Part shown: positions 18,565-29,039 of the stretch, piece by piece
Numbering within the stretch: the stretch's first letter is position 1
Layout: the number at the start of each line of letters is the position of its first letter
Origin: Sphingomonas bacterium
Lineage (GTDB): Bacteria > Pseudomonadota > Alphaproteobacteria > Sphingomonadales > Sphingomonadaceae
DNA length: 47,453 nt
Assembly (NCBI RefSeq): GCF_028289855.1
Contig: NZ_JAQGKZ010000138.1
Location: forward strand, 1 to 47,453
Direction: 5' to 3'
Program-made: the position numbers and the translations under genes
The notes under the pieces: model-generated
The model's input: the letters and a program-made list of their open reading frames with translations, nothing else
Told to the model about the DNA's origin: nothing
Database searches by the model: none

Positions 18565-19266
18565 TTACGCGACCTTCGCTTCGACCACTTCGTCGGGCTC
18601 GCGCAGTACATAACCACGGCCCCAAACGGTCTCGATGTAATTCTCGCCGTCGGTCGCCAGACTGAGCTTCTTGCGCAGCTTGCAGATGAAGACGTCGATG
18701 ATCTTGAGTTCGGGCTCGTCCATCCCGCCGTAAAGGTGGTTGAGGAACATTTCCTTGGTGAGCGTGGTGCCCTTGCGGAGCGAGAGCAGCTCCAGCATTG
18801 CATATTCCTTGCCGGTCAGGTGGACGCGCGCGCCGTCGACTTCGACGGTCTTGGCGTCGAGATTGACCGCCAGCTTGCCGGTCTTGATGACCGACTGCGA
18901 ATGGCCCTTCGAACGGCGGACGACGGCGTGGATACGCGCGGTCAGCTCTTCGCGGTGGAACGGCTTGGTGACGTAATCGTCGGCACCGAAGCCGAAGCTG
19001 CGGACCTTCGAATCCATCTCCGAAATGCCCGACAGGATCAGCACCGGCGTCTGGACGCGGGCGACGCGGAGCTTCTTGAGCACGTCGTAACCATGCATGT
19101 CCGGCAGGTTGAGGTCGAGCAGGATGATGTCGTAATCATACAGCTTGCCGAGATCCAAACCCTCTTCGCCCAGATCGGTCGAATAGACGTTGAAACCTTC
19201 GGTGGTGAGCATGAGCTCGATGGCCTTGGCCGTCGTCGGCTCGTCCTCGATCAGCAGCACGCGCAT
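18565..19266 (-). CDS. ctrA: Cell-cycle response regulator CtrA
   Basis: 233 residues, the standard CtrA length. The receiver domain has the acidic pair in [13 protein letters not shown], the phospho-acceptor Asp51 ([14 protein letters not shown]), and Lys in [11 protein letters not shown]. The OmpR-type winged-helix domain (120-225) contains [20 protein letters not shown] and the recognition part [13 protein letters not shown], diagnostic of CtrA. It controls cell division, flagellar and DNA-methylation genes in alphaproteobacteria after phosphorelay through CckA/ChpT. The C-terminus ends VVEAKVA rather than with the Ala-Ala of Caulobacter CtrA that ClpXP recognises. Its promoter region (19267-19436) has a cluster of GANTC sites and a CtrA-like box; a strong terminator follows the gene. 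Confidence 0.97.
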   Translation of the reverse strand: MRVLLIEDEPTTAKAIELMLTTEGFNVYSTDLGEEGLDLGKLYDYDIILLDLNLPDMHGYDVLKKLRVARVQTPVLILSGISEMDSKVRSFGFGADDYVTKPFHREELTARIHAVVRRSKGHSQSVIKTGKLAVNLDAKTVEVDGARVHLTGKEYAMLELLSLRKGTTLTKEMFLNHLYGGMDEPELKIIDVFICKLRKKLSLATDGENYIETVWGRGYVLREPDEVVEAKVA

Positions 19267-19359
19267 GCGGCAATTCCCCCGTCTTTCGCTTGGCGCCGCC
19301 CCTGTTGGCGACGCGCTGCGACACGTTCCATTAACCTAAGCACATCTGAAGGACAAAGG

Positions 19360-19451
19360 TTAATTCTTCGCTAACCGGCCTGACTCCACGAGTCGCGGGG
19401 AATTACGTAATTGACGGACTCGTTTCGGGTATTGAGTCAATTGGCGGAGTC
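19360..19451 (-). promoter_or_regulatory. ctrA control region: five GANTC sites and a near-consensus CtrA box
   Basis: GANTC occurs at 19382, 19390, 19417, 19434 and 19447, five times in 70 bp; the last lies inside the end of the permease gene. TTAA-N7-CTAA at 19360-19374 is one base from the TTAA-N7-TTAA consensus, and another TTAACC lies at 19331. In Caulobacter, CcrM methylation of GANTC in the ctrA P1 promoter and CtrA feedback both time ctrA expression. The same logic is inferred here. Confidence 0.65.
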
Positions 19452-20474
19452 GATGTTTTCGCCGAGCGTTTCGCGCAGGTAGAGCGTTCGGGTCAGCGCG
19501 AAGATCGCCACCAGTAGCGGGGCGGCGAAGACCAGCCCGGCGAGACCGAAAATGTACCCGATCCCGACCATCGCGAACAAGGTGATCGCGGGCGGGATCG
19601 CGATCACCTTATTCTGAATGATGGGGGTGACGACCATGTCCTGCGCCAGCCGGACGATCGCGTAGGTCGCGATCGCACCGATCAGCGGGCCTGTCCCGGC
19701 ATTCGCTGCGAGCCCCAGTGCGGGCAGCATCGCGACGGTCGGACCGATATAGGGAATGAACTCGCTCAGCCCCGCGAGCAGCCCCAGCGCCACGGCGGAG
19801 GGCACGCCCGACAGCCACAGCCCGATCCCGATCGACACGCCCATTAGCACCATCAGGATGATCTGCGAGCGCAGCCACAGCCGCAGGTTGCGCCCGAGAT
19901 CGTCGAACGCGTCGCCGAACGCCTCGCGATTGGCCTTCGGGATGAGTAGCAGCAGACCGTCTCGATAGCGCCGCGGCTCGATCGCGAAGAACATCGCGCC
20001 GACGATCAGCAGGATGACGTTGAGCACCAGATCGGCGCCGCCGCGCGCCACGCCGCTCAAGTCCTGCGCCGCTTGTGCGCCGGCATACGCCGCTTCGACT
20101 GCCTGAACGATCTTCGCGCCGACCGCCGACTGCGACATCCATGCTGCTAGCCGCGCGAGCAGCGCCGGCGTCTCGACGATCAGCGCGTTGATCTGCGCCC
20201 CAAACTGGACCGTCAGCAGCCAGATCAGGAACCCGACCAGCGCCAGCGTCGCCAGCATGGCGATGCCGATGGCGTAGCGCCGCGGCACGCGCAGATGGCG
20301 GTGCAGGCGGTCGGCGACGGCGTGGATCGTGATTGCGCCGAGGATCGACCCGAACGCGAGGATGAGAAGGGTGCCAACGCGATACAGCGCGATCGTCAGC
20401 GCGCCGATCAGGATGACCAGGATGACGCGGCGGATGAAGCGCGCATCGTCGGCGTCGGGGGCGAGGCGCTTCAT
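19437..20474 (-). CDS. AI-2E/PerM family permease
   Basis: 345 residues with about eight membrane helices in the PerM arrangement: two N-terminal helices, one helix near 70-90, a long loop, then a helical block from about 150 on. Family signatures are LSEFIPYIGPTVAMLPA and the late GYIFGLAGLVFAAPLLV. Members are predicted transporters or Na+/H+ antiporters, and AI-2 export is shown only for a few. The ATG at 20474 overlaps the stop of the upstream LysR gene (ATGA), so the two are coupled, and its stop lies among the GANTC sites of the ctrA control region. Substrate unknown. Confidence 0.88.
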   Translation of the reverse strand: MKRLAPDADDARFIRRVILVILIGALTIALYRVGTLLILAFGSILGAITIHAVADRLHRHLRVPRRYAIGIAMLATLALVGFLIWLLTVQFGAQINALIVETPALLARLAAWMSQSAVGAKIVQAVEAAYAGAQAAQDLSGVARGGADLVLNVILLIVGAMFFAIEPRRYRDGLLLLIPKANREAFGDAFDDLGRNLRLWLRSQIILMVLMGVSIGIGLWLSGVPSAVALGLLAGLSEFIPYIGPTVAMLPALGLAANAGTGPLIGAIATYAIVRLAQDMVVTPIIQNKVIAIPPAITLFAMVGIGYIFGLAGLVFAAPLLVAIFALTRTLYLRETLGENIDSAN

Positions 20475-21379
20475 GCGCGCGCCGCGCACAACTGACGGAA
20501 GCGTTCCGCGAGAAATTCGATCAGCAATTCGACACGCACCGGGCGCAGCGCGCTGGGCGGCGTGACGAGATGGAGCGCAGTCGGCTGGATCGTCCAGTCG
20601 GCGAGCAGCACCTCGAGCCGCCCCGCGGCGATCTCCGCATCGACGATGAAATCGGGCAGCCGCGCAATGCCGAGCCCGGCGCGCAGCAGCGGCAGCATCG
20701 CGTCGCCACTGTCGGTGGTGAATCGTCCGTTGGGCCGCACCGATACCTCCTCGCCTGCCGCGTTGCGGAACACCCACGCGCTGTTGGGCACATTGGCATA
20801 AGCGAACACGTCACGCTCGGCGAGGTCGGCCGGGTGGCGCGGGCGGCCATGCGCGACGACGTAGCCTGGCGAAGCGATGACGTGGCTGGCGATCGGCGCG
20901 AGGCGGCGGGCGCGGAGCGAACTGTCGGGCAGATCGGCGATACGCAGCGCGATATCGATCCCCGCCGCGACGATATCGACGCGCGCGTCGGACAGCCGCA
21001 AGTCGATCTGCACCGCCGGGTGCGCCGCCATGAACTCGGCGATCGCGGGCGCGACGTGGCTGAGCCCGAAGGTCATCGGCGCGGCGACGCGGATCAGCCC
21101 GGCAGGCGCGCTGGCGGCGTCGTGCGCGGTCTCCTCGGCGGCGTGGCCCTCGGCGAGGATGCGCTGGGCGTGCTCGGACAAGGTGTGCCCGGCCTCGGTC
21201 AGCGTCAGCCGGCGCGAGGTGCGGTGGAACAGCGAGGTGCCGAGCGACGCTTCGAGCCGGGTGATCGCCTTCGATATCGTCGCCTTCGACACGCCGAGCG
21301 ACTCGGCCGCGCCGCTGAACGAGCGGTGCTCGGCGACGGTGGCGAAGATCGCCCAGGCTTCGAAATCGGGGAGTTTCAC
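20471..21379 (-). CDS. LysR-family transcriptional regulator
   Basis: 302 residues. The winged helix-turn-helix at residues 1-60 is typical (FATVAEHRSFSGAAESLGVSKATISKAITRLE), followed by the linker helix and a periplasmic-binding-like effector domain. It belongs to the CrgA-like group by its RRLTLTEAGHTLSEHAQRIL segment. It is divergent from the pirin-wrbA pair, the classical position of a LysR regulator acting on its neighbour, and coupled to the permease gene behind it. Control of pirin and wrbA, perhaps in response to quinones or electrophiles, is inference from this layout. Confidence 0.92.
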   Translation of the reverse strand: MKLPDFEAWAIFATVAEHRSFSGAAESLGVSKATISKAITRLEASLGTSLFHRTSRRLTLTEAGHTLSEHAQRILAEGHAAEETAHDAASAPAGLIRVAAPMTFGLSHVAPAIAEFMAAHPAVQIDLRLSDARVDIVAAGIDIALRIADLPDSSLRARRLAPIASHVIASPGYVVAHGRPRHPADLAERDVFAYANVPNSAWVFRNAAGEEVSVRPNGRFTTDSGDAMLPLLRAGLGIARLPDFIVDAEIAAGRLEVLLADWTIQPTALHLVTPPSALRPVRVELLIEFLAERFRQLCAARA

Positions 21380-21394
21380 CTTGCCTCCATCGTC

Positions 21395-21415
21395 ACCCTG
21401 AACTCGTTTCAGGGT
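21395..21415. repeat. Short intergenic palindrome (ACCCTGAA / TTCAGGGT)
   Basis: A perfect 8-bp stem with loop CTCGT, just upstream of the LysR gene start on the opposite side. Same family as 14649-14677 and 21469-21489. The pair at 21395 and 21469 brackets most of the divergent LysR-pirin promoter region, a composite arrangement often seen with sphingomonad palindromes. Confidence 0.8.
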
Positions 21416-21468
21416 CCATGCGAGCCGATAGCCGCAAGTAATCCGCTTGAGGCACGCGGTTCGCCTGG

Positions 21469-21489
21469 ATGCTGAAACAAGTTCAGCAT
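21469..21489. repeat. Short intergenic palindrome (ATGCTGAA / TTCAGCAT)
   Basis: A perfect 8-bp stem with loop ACAAG. It is the second unit of the pair in the 200-bp gap between the LysR and pirin genes. The remaining gap to 21579 holds the pirin ribosome site and no other feature I can support. Confidence 0.8.
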
Positions 21490-21579
21490 GACGTCAATGC
21501 GAGAAACAATCCGTTTCAATCGTTTCCATTTACGCGCGGCGGGCGATCCCTATCTTGGCGGCAACAACGGAGGTTTTCC

Positions 21580-22302
21580 ATGACCGACACCAATACGATG
21601 ACCAAGATCGAACGCCGCCCCTTTGCCAGCCTCGGCCATGCCGACCACGGCTGGCTCGACGCGCGGCACCATTTCAGCTTCGCCGATTATTACGACCCGC
21701 AGCGCATGAGCTGGGGCGCGATCCGCGTATGGAACGACGACAAGATCGCGCCCAATTCGGGTTTCCCGGCGCATCCGCACAAGGACATGGAGATCATCAC
21801 CTATGTCCGCACCGGCGCGATCACGCATCAGGACTCGATGGGCAACAAGGGCCGCACCGCGGCCGGCGACGTCCAGGTGATGAGCGCGGGCACCGGCGTG
21901 CGCCATGCCGAATTCAATCTCGAGGCAGAACCGACCACGCTGTTCCAGATCTGGATCGAGCCGACGCGGACCGGCGGCGCGCCGAGCTGGGGTGCGAAGC
22001 CTTTCCCCAAGGGCGACCGCTCGGGCAAGTTCGTGACACTCGCCAGCGGGTTCGCCGAGGATGCCGACGCACTCCCGATCCGCGCCGACGCGCGCGTCAT
22101 GGCGGCGACCGTCGCGGCGGGCGAGACGCTAACCCACACGGTCGGCGAGGGGCGTCATGCCTATCTCGTCTCCGCGACCGGCGCGATCGAGATCGACGGC
22201 CAGCGCTTCGACGCGCGTGATGGCGCGGCGTTGTCGGGCGGCCAGACCGTGACGATCACGGCGCTCGAAGACGCCGAAATCGTTCTGGTCGACGCCGACT
22301 GA
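21580..22302 (+). CDS. Pirin family protein (YhhW-like)
   Basis: 240 residues of the bicupin pirin family. The N-terminal cupin holds the metal ligands in [17 protein letters not shown] (two His), HAEFN (His) and nearby acidic residues. The signature [13 protein letters not shown] is intact. E. coli YhhW and human pirin have quercetinase activity; the true bacterial role is usually unknown. The ATG at 21580 follows GGAGG with six-base spacing. It is the first gene of a pirin-wrbA pair divergent from a LysR regulator, an arrangement that suggests a response to quinone or redox stress. Confidence 0.92.
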   Translation: MTDTNTMTKIERRPFASLGHADHGWLDARHHFSFADYYDPQRMSWGAIRVWNDDKIAPNSGFPAHPHKDMEIITYVRTGAITHQDSMGNKGRTAAGDVQVMSAGTGVRHAEFNLEAEPTTLFQIWIEPTRTGGAPSWGAKPFPKGDRSGKFVTLASGFAEDADALPIRADARVMAATVAAGETLTHTVGEGRHAYLVSATGAIEIDGQRFDARDGAALSGGQTVTITALEDAEIVLVDAD

Positions 22303-22348
22303 TTCCCCCCTGGGCGGGCGCGAGCCTCCTCCCATCGCACCTGCCCAA

Positions 22349-22372
22349 CCCCCTCCCGTCCGCGGGAGGGGG
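22349..22372. repeat. Perfect 10-bp hairpin between pirin and wrbA
   Basis: CCCCCTCCCG and CGGGAGGGGG flank a TCCG loop. It lies inside the presumed pirin-wrbA transcript, 21 bp before the wrbA start. It could be a REP-like element that protects the upstream message or dampens wrbA; no T-tract follows, so it is not a standard terminator. Confidence 0.8.
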
Positions 22373-22393
22373 ATCCCCCAAGGAGTATGTGAA

Positions 22394-22992
22394 ATGCCCA
22401 AGGTCCTCGTTCTCTATTATTCCTCTTACGGCCATATCGAGCAGATGGCCGACGCGATCGCCGAAGGCGCGCGGTCGGCCGGCGCCGAGGTCGATATCCG
22501 CCGCGTCCCCGAAACCGCCCCGCAGGCGGTGGTCGAGGCGGCGCATTTCAAGACCGACGCCGCGCATCCCCTGATCGAGGGGCCCGACGCGCTCAAAAAC
22601 TATAACGCGATCATCGTCGGTTCGCCCACGCGTTTCGGTCGTATGTCGAGCCAGATGGCGTCGTTCTGGGATACCGCCGGCGGCCTCTGGATGAGCGGCG
22701 CGCTGCACGGGAAGGTCGGCGGTGCCTTCACCTCGTCGGCGACGCAGCATGGCGGCAACGAGACGACCCTGTTCTCGATCATCACCAACCTGCTGCACTT
22801 CGGCCTGACGATCGTCGGGCTCGACTACGGGCATCAGGGCCAGATGGGTCATGATGAGGTCGTCGGCGGCGCCCCATATGGCGCGACCACGATCGCGGGC
22901 GGCGATGGCAGCCGCCAGCCGAGCGAGACCGACCTGGCGGGTGCGCGCTATCAGGGCCGCCGCATCGCCGAGGTCGCGGCGAAGCTGGCCGC

Positions 22993-22996
<4 letters not shown>
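22394..22996 (+). CDS. wrbA: NAD(P)H:quinone oxidoreductase WrbA
   Basis: 200 residues, the usual length. Flavodoxin-like fold with FMN phosphate loop [12 protein letters not shown] (residues 8-19), the flavin-side loop [12 protein letters not shown], and the WrbA-type [14 protein letters not shown] and [20 protein letters not shown] near the C-terminus. WrbA reduces quinones by two electrons, avoiding semiquinones. AAGGAG lies a few bases before the ATG. It is second in the pirin-wrbA unit and shares a CTAA two-way stop with the convergent outer-membrane factor gene. Confidence 0.96.
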
Positions 22997-24456
<1,460 letters not shown>

Positions 24457-24465
24457 GAACCTCTC

Positions 24466-24560
24466 CGTAACTCCGGCCTTGTGCCGGGGTCCACCTAGCT
24501 CCAGACGGCATCGTCCGCTGAAGCGCGGATGTCGGGACAAGCCTGGCATGACGGTCGGGT
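24466..24560. repeat. Sphingomonad-type composite palindrome at the pump / outer-membrane factor junction
   Basis: CCGGCCTTGTGCCGG at about 24474 is one hairpin. TCCGCTGAAGCGCGGA near 24512 is a second, and GGGACAAGCCTGGCA resembles half of a third. The block separates the pump stop from the core of the outer-membrane factor gene and is open in that gene's frame, so it may be translated. Confidence 0.65.
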
Positions 24561-24566
24561 AGAGGG

Positions 24567-27500
24567 TCATGCCGAAGCCTCCGGCGCGGGGTGCTCGTGA
24601 TGCAGCCGCTTTAGCGCATCGCGCGTCGTGCGGCGGACCAGGACGAAGAACAGCGGAATGTAGAACACAGCGAGCAACGTCGCGGTCAGCATCCCGCCGA
24701 TCACCGCAGTGCCGATCGCGATCCGACTGTTCGCGCCCGCGCCGGTCGAGATCGCGAGCGGCAGCACGCCGAAGATGAACGCGAAGCTGGTCATCAGGAT
24801 CGGACGAAGCCGGATGCGCGCCGCCTCCAGCGCGGCATCGATCACGCGCTTGCCCTGTTTCTCGGCCTGTTCGGCGAACTCGATCATCAGGATCGCGTTC
24901 TTGGCGGCGAGGCCCATCGTCGTCAGCAAGCCGATCTGAAGATAGACGTCGTTCTGCAACCCGCGCAGCGTCACCGCGAAGACCGCGCCGACCAGCCCGA
25001 GCGGGATCACCAGCAGCACCGCGACGGGGATCGTCCAGCTCTCGTACAGCGCGGCGAGGCACAGGAACACGACGAGCAGCGACAGGCCGTACAGGATCGG
25101 CGCCTGGCCCGATGCCAGCCGCTCTTGGAACGACGCACCCGACAGTGCGACCGACACCCCGGGAATTTGCGCGGCGAGGCTCTCCATTTTCTGGAGCGCC
25201 TCGCCCGAGCTCTTACCTTCGGCCGGTTGGCCGGAAATGCCGTAAGATGCGATGCCGTTGAAACGCCCGAGCGACGTCGGCGCGTTCGACCAACCGGTGG
25301 TGGCGAACGCGGAGAATGGCGCCATCTGCCCGCTCGATCCACGGACATACCATTTGCCGATATCCTCGGGCGCGGCGCGGTACGGCGCGTCGCCCTGGAC
25401 ATAGACGCGCTTTACCCGGCCGCGATCGTTGAAGTCGTTGACGTAGCGGCCGCCCCAGGCGGTCGATAGCGTGGCGTTGACATCGCTCTGGGTGAGCCCG
25501 AGCACCGACAACTTCTGCGGATCGATGTTGACCCTCAGCGTCGGCTGGTCGGGCAGGTCGGCCAGGCGGACCGCGTTGAGGTCAGGGTCGGCCTTCGCGG
25601 CAGCGAGCAATTTGTCGCGCGCCTCGCGGAACTGGTCGCGCGTCAGCCCGCCGGTATTCTCCAGCTGGATGTCGAAGCCCGCCGCCTGACCCAGCCCGCG
25701 CACGGCGGCCGGCACGGTGGCGAAGAACTCGACGTCGCGCAGCCCACCCAGCGCGCGGGTCGCCCGGCGGGTGATCGCGTCGGCACTATTCTCGCTCCCT
25801 TTGCGGTCGTTCCAGTCGGCCAGCGCGACGAAGCCGCGGCCGGCATTCTGGCCGCCGCCGCCGCCGCCGCCCGCGCCCGCGACGGTCAGCATGGCGGACA
25901 CGTTCTTGCCCTCGGTCTTGGTGAAATAATCCTCGATCTGTTGTTGCGCAGCGCGCGTGCGGTTGATCGTTGCGCCGCCGGGGAGGTTGAACTGGATCTG
26001 GGCGAAGCCCTGGTCCTCGGTCGGCAGGAAGCCGGTCGGCAGCCGGACGAACAGCAATACAAGGATGACGACGATCGCGGCATAGATGCCGAGGAACAGC
26101 CATTTACGGTCGACCACGCGCGCGACCGTGCCGGTGTACCAGTTGACCATCCGCTCGAAATTACGGTTGAATCCCTCGCGTGCGCGCAGCGTCTTGCGAT
26201 AGACCCAGGTGTCGTGGTTCTCGTCCTCCTTGCGCTTGAGCAAGGTCGCGGTCAGCGCGGGGGTCAGGATCAGCGCGACGATCACCGACAGCACCATTGC
26301 CGACACGATCGTCAGCGAGAATTGGCGGTAGATAACCCCTGTCGATCCGCCGAAGAACGCCATCGGCAGGAACACCGCCGACAGGACGAGCGCGATCGCG
26401 ACCAACGCGACCTGGATTTCGCCCATCGACTGGATTGTCGCGTCGCGCGGACTCATGCCCGGGTTTTCGTGCATCACGCGCTCGACATTCTCGACCACGA
26501 CGATCGCGTCGTCCACCAGCAGGCCGATCGCGAGCACCAGTCCGAACAGCGTCAGCGTGTTGATCGAGAAACCCGCCACCGCGAACACGCCGAACGTGCC
26601 GAGCAACACCACCGGCACCGCGATCGTCGGGATCAGCGTCGCGCGCCAGCTCTGCAGGAACACGAACATGACGATAACGACCAGGATGATCGCCTCGAAC
26701 AATGTCTTCACCACATCGTTGATCGACAGTTTGATGAAGGTCGTCGAATCGTTGGGAAAGTCATAGGCGTAGCCGGTCGGGAAGCTCTTCGACGCGGTCT
26801 CGATCTGCTTCTTGACCAGCTCCGCCGTGCTCAGCGCGTCGGCGCCCGGAGCCAGGCTGACCGCGATGCCGGCGCCCGGGTGTCCGTTGACGCGGCTCGT
26901 GGCGGCATAGCTTTCCGCGCCCAATTCGATCCGCGCCACGTCGGCCAGCCGTACCGACGATCCGTCGGGCTGGCTCTTGAGCACGATGTTGGCGAATTGT
27001 GCCGGAGTCGACAGCCGCGATTGCGCGGTAACGGTGGCGTCGAGATACTGGTCGGGCCCGCTCGGCACCGCGCCGATCTCGCCGGCGGCGACCTCGGCGT
27101 TCTGCGCGGTGATCGCGGTGACCACGTCGCCCGGCATCAGCCCGACCGCGGCGAGCTTGTCGGGGTTCAACCAGATCCGCATCGCATATTGCGATCCGAA
27201 CACGTTGATGTCGCCGACCCCCTTCAGCCGCCCGATCGAATCCTGCAGATTAGTAACCAGGTAGTCCGACACGTCGATATTGGTGCTGCGATCAGTCGTG
27301 TCGTAAATCGCCGCGATCAGCAGGAAATCGGGGTTGGCCTTTGTGACCGTCAGCCCTTGTTGCTGGACCTGCTGCGGCAAGCGGCTGAGCGCTTGCTGCA
27401 CCTTGTTCTGGACCTGGACCTGCGCGATGTCGGGGTCGACGCCCTTATCGAACGTGACACCGATCGTTACCTGGCCACGCGACGAGGAGTTGGTGCTGAA

Positions 27501-27731
27501 ATAGAGCAACCCGTCGATGCCGGTCAGCTGTTGCTCGATCACCTGCGCGACGCTGGTTTCGAGTGTTTCGGCGGACGCGCCGGGATAGCTCGCGCGAATG
27601 TTGATGTTGGGCGGGGCGATGTCGGGGAATTGCTCGACCGGCAGCGTGAAGATGCTGCCGGCGCCGATCAGCATGATGATGATCGCGATCACCCACGCGA
27701 AGATCGGGCGGTCGATGAATATCTTGGACAT
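24567..27731 (-). CDS. RND efflux pump, HAE1 (AcrB/MexB) family
   Basis: 1054 residues. It opens with the family N-terminus MSKIFIDRPIFAWVIAIIIM. The proton-relay Asp pair is in GLLVDDAIVVVENVERVM in TM4. Porter domains contain SRGQVTIGVTFDKG and the C-terminal half has TMGLAAKNAILMIEFA and GAGANSRIAIGTAVIGGM. Twelve membrane helices are expected. A Gly-rich stretch (GAGGGGGGGQNAG, about residue 620) lies in the second periplasmic part. It extrudes amphiphilic drugs using the proton gradient. It follows the adaptor gene after 6 bp and is followed by the outer-membrane factor, giving a full tripartite operon. No TetR or MarR regulator adjoins it. Confidence 0.96.
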   Translation of the reverse strand: MSKIFIDRPIFAWVIAIIIMLIGAGSIFTLPVEQFPDIAPPNINIRASYPGASAETLETSVAQVIEQQLTGIDGLLYFSTNSSSRGQVTIGVTFDKGVDPDIAQVQVQNKVQQALSRLPQQVQQQGLTVTKANPDFLLIAAIYDTTDRSTNIDVSDYLVTNLQDSIGRLKGVGDINVFGSQYAMRIWLNPDKLAAVGLMPGDVVTAITAQNAEVAAGEIGAVPSGPDQYLDATVTAQSRLSTPAQFANIVLKSQPDGSSVRLADVARIELGAESYAATSRVNGHPGAGIAVSLAPGADALSTAELVKKQIETASKSFPTGYAYDFPNDSTTFIKLSINDVVKTLFEAIILVVIVMFVFLQSWRATLIPTIAVPVVLLGTFGVFAVAGFSINTLTLFGLVLAIGLLVDDAIVVVENVERVMHENPGMSPRDATIQSMGEIQVALVAIALVLSAVFLPMAFFGGSTGVIYRQFSLTIVSAMVLSVIVALILTPALTATLLKRKEDENHDTWVYRKTLRAREGFNRNFERMVNWYTGTVARVVDRKWLFLGIYAAIVVILVLLFVRLPTGFLPTEDQGFAQIQFNLPGGATINRTRAAQQQIEDYFTKTEGKNVSAMLTVAGAGGGGGGGQNAGRGFVALADWNDRKGSENSADAITRRATRALGGLRDVEFFATVPAAVRGLGQAAGFDIQLENTGGLTRDQFREARDKLLAAAKADPDLNAVRLADLPDQPTLRVNIDPQKLSVLGLTQSDVNATLSTAWGGRYVNDFNDRGRVKRVYVQGDAPYRAAPEDIGKWYVRGSSGQMAPFSAFATTGWSNAPTSLGRFNGIASYGISGQPAEGKSSGEALQKMESLAAQIPGVSVALSGASFQERLASGQAPILYGLSLLVVFLCLAALYESWTIPVAVLLVIPLGLVGAVFAVTLRGLQNDVYLQIGLLTTMGLAAKNAILMIEFAEQAEKQGKRVIDAALEAARIRLRPILMTSFAFIFGVLPLAISTGAGANSRIAIGTAVIGGMLTATLLAVFYIPLFFVLVRRTTRDALKRLHHEHPAPEASA

Positions 27732-27737
27732 GGCCGG

Positions 27738-28958
27738 TCAGCCCGCCTTGCCGCTGCTGGCCCCGGCTTGATCCCTTTTTGGCGGCCCGATACGCTGGGG
27801 CGATCCGGCCGCGACGGGCTTGACTGGCTGGCCCGGCTTCACCTTGCCGACGCCCTCGGTGATGACCTTGTCGCCGGGCTTGAGGCCCGCGGTGACCACC
27901 CAATTGGCCCCGACCGTGCGCGTCGTGGTGACCGGGCGCGCCACCGCCTTGTTGTCCGCGCCGACGACATAGACTTGCGGATTGCCCTTGGCGTCGCGAG
28001 TCACCGCGACTTGCGGAATCAGGAAGGCGTTGGGCTCGGTGACCTGCGCGAAGCTGGCGCGGACGAACATGCCGGGGAGCAACAATCCCTGCGGGTTGGC
28101 GAAGCGCGCGCGCAACGTCACCGTGCCGGTCGCGGTATCGACCATCGCTTCGGAAAATTCGACCGCGCCGGTAAGGCCGTAATCGCTGCCGTCCTCCAGC
28201 TTGAGCCTTACCGCCGCGCTGGCCGGGGTGGCGCCGCCATTGGCGAGCGCGCGCCGCAAGGTCAGCAGCTCGGCCGAGCTTTGCTGGATGTCGACGTACA
28301 TCGGGTCGAGCGCCTGGATCGTCGTCATCGGATCGGTCTGGCTGGCGGTAACCAACGCGCCCTCGGTGAACAGCGATCGTCCGATCTTGCCGCCGATCGG
28401 CGCGGGGACCGTCGTGAACCTCAGGTTGATCCGCGCGGTGTCGAGCGCGGCACGGTTCTGGTCGACCGATGCGCCCGCCGCGCGCGCCGCGGCGGCGGCG
28501 TCGGTATAGTCCTGCGCGGCGACCGCCTGGTCCGCCGCAAGCGGCTTGTAGCGCGCGGCCTTGACCCGCGCCGCCTCCGCCGATGCCTGCGCGCTAGCGA
28601 GGTTGGCCGACGCCTGATTGGCGGCGGCTTGATACAGGCTCGGGTCGATCTGGTAGAGCGGCTGGCCCTTCTTGACGTACGAGCCCTCGGTGAAGAAGCG
28701 GCGGCGGATGATCCCCGATACTTGCGGGCGAACTTCTGATGTCTGGAAGGCGTTGGTTCGTCCAGCCAATTCGGAGATCAGCGGGACCGCGGTCGGCTCG
28801 ACGACGACATAGCCGACCTCGGGCGTGCCCTTCGCGCCGCCCTTGCCACCCTTTGCCGCGTCGTCGCGCGCGCCGCAGCCGGTCAGGGCGAGCAGCGCCA
28901 GCGATAGCGCGGCGATCAGGGGGCGCGCCGAGAGCGATCGGCCGTCAAAGACAAGCAT
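27738..28958 (-). CDS. RND efflux periplasmic adaptor (AcrA/MexA family lipoprotein)
   Basis: 406 residues. A lipoprotein signal ends at Cys28 (LLALTGCG). The beta-barrel/lipoyl part has SEVRPQVSGIIRRRFFTEGSYVKKGQ, followed by a coiled hairpin rich in Ala (residues 108-180) and the second lipoyl half APIGGKIGRSLFTEGALV. The C-terminal barrel has GLLLPGMFVRASF. It links the inner-membrane pump to the outer-membrane channel. First gene of the operon; the ATG at 28958 has no obvious ribosome site. The 81 bp upstream to 29039 hold the likely promoter and show no operator I could recognise. Confidence 0.94.
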   Translation of the reverse strand: MLVFDGRSLSARPLIAALSLALLALTGCGARDDAAKGGKGGAKGTPEVGYVVVEPTAVPLISELAGRTNAFQTSEVRPQVSGIIRRRFFTEGSYVKKGQPLYQIDPSLYQAAANQASANLASAQASAEAARVKAARYKPLAADQAVAAQDYTDAAAAARAAGASVDQNRAALDTARINLRFTTVPAPIGGKIGRSLFTEGALVTASQTDPMTTIQALDPMYVDIQQSSAELLTLRRALANGGATPASAAVRLKLEDGSDYGLTGAVEFSEAMVDTATGTVTLRARFANPQGLLLPGMFVRASFAQVTEPNAFLIPQVAVTRDAKGNPQVYVVGADNKAVARPVTTTRTVGANWVVTAGLKPGDKVITEGVGKVKPGQPVKPVAAGSPQRIGPPKRDQAGASSGKAG

Positions 28959-29039
28959 GATGGGCTAGTGGTTCCCTGACTGGTGCAAGTCAAACGGCGG
29001 TTTGTCGCAAGATTTGTCAGGAACGCAACGCACCGATCG

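Noticed and set aside
25941..28739. A 932-codon open frame on the plus strand
   Set aside because: It is antisense to the RND pump and adaptor genes and consists of low-complexity Arg/Asp/His/Gly-rich residues. GC-rich codons leave few stops in the opposite frame; the real proteins on the minus strand are unmistakable.
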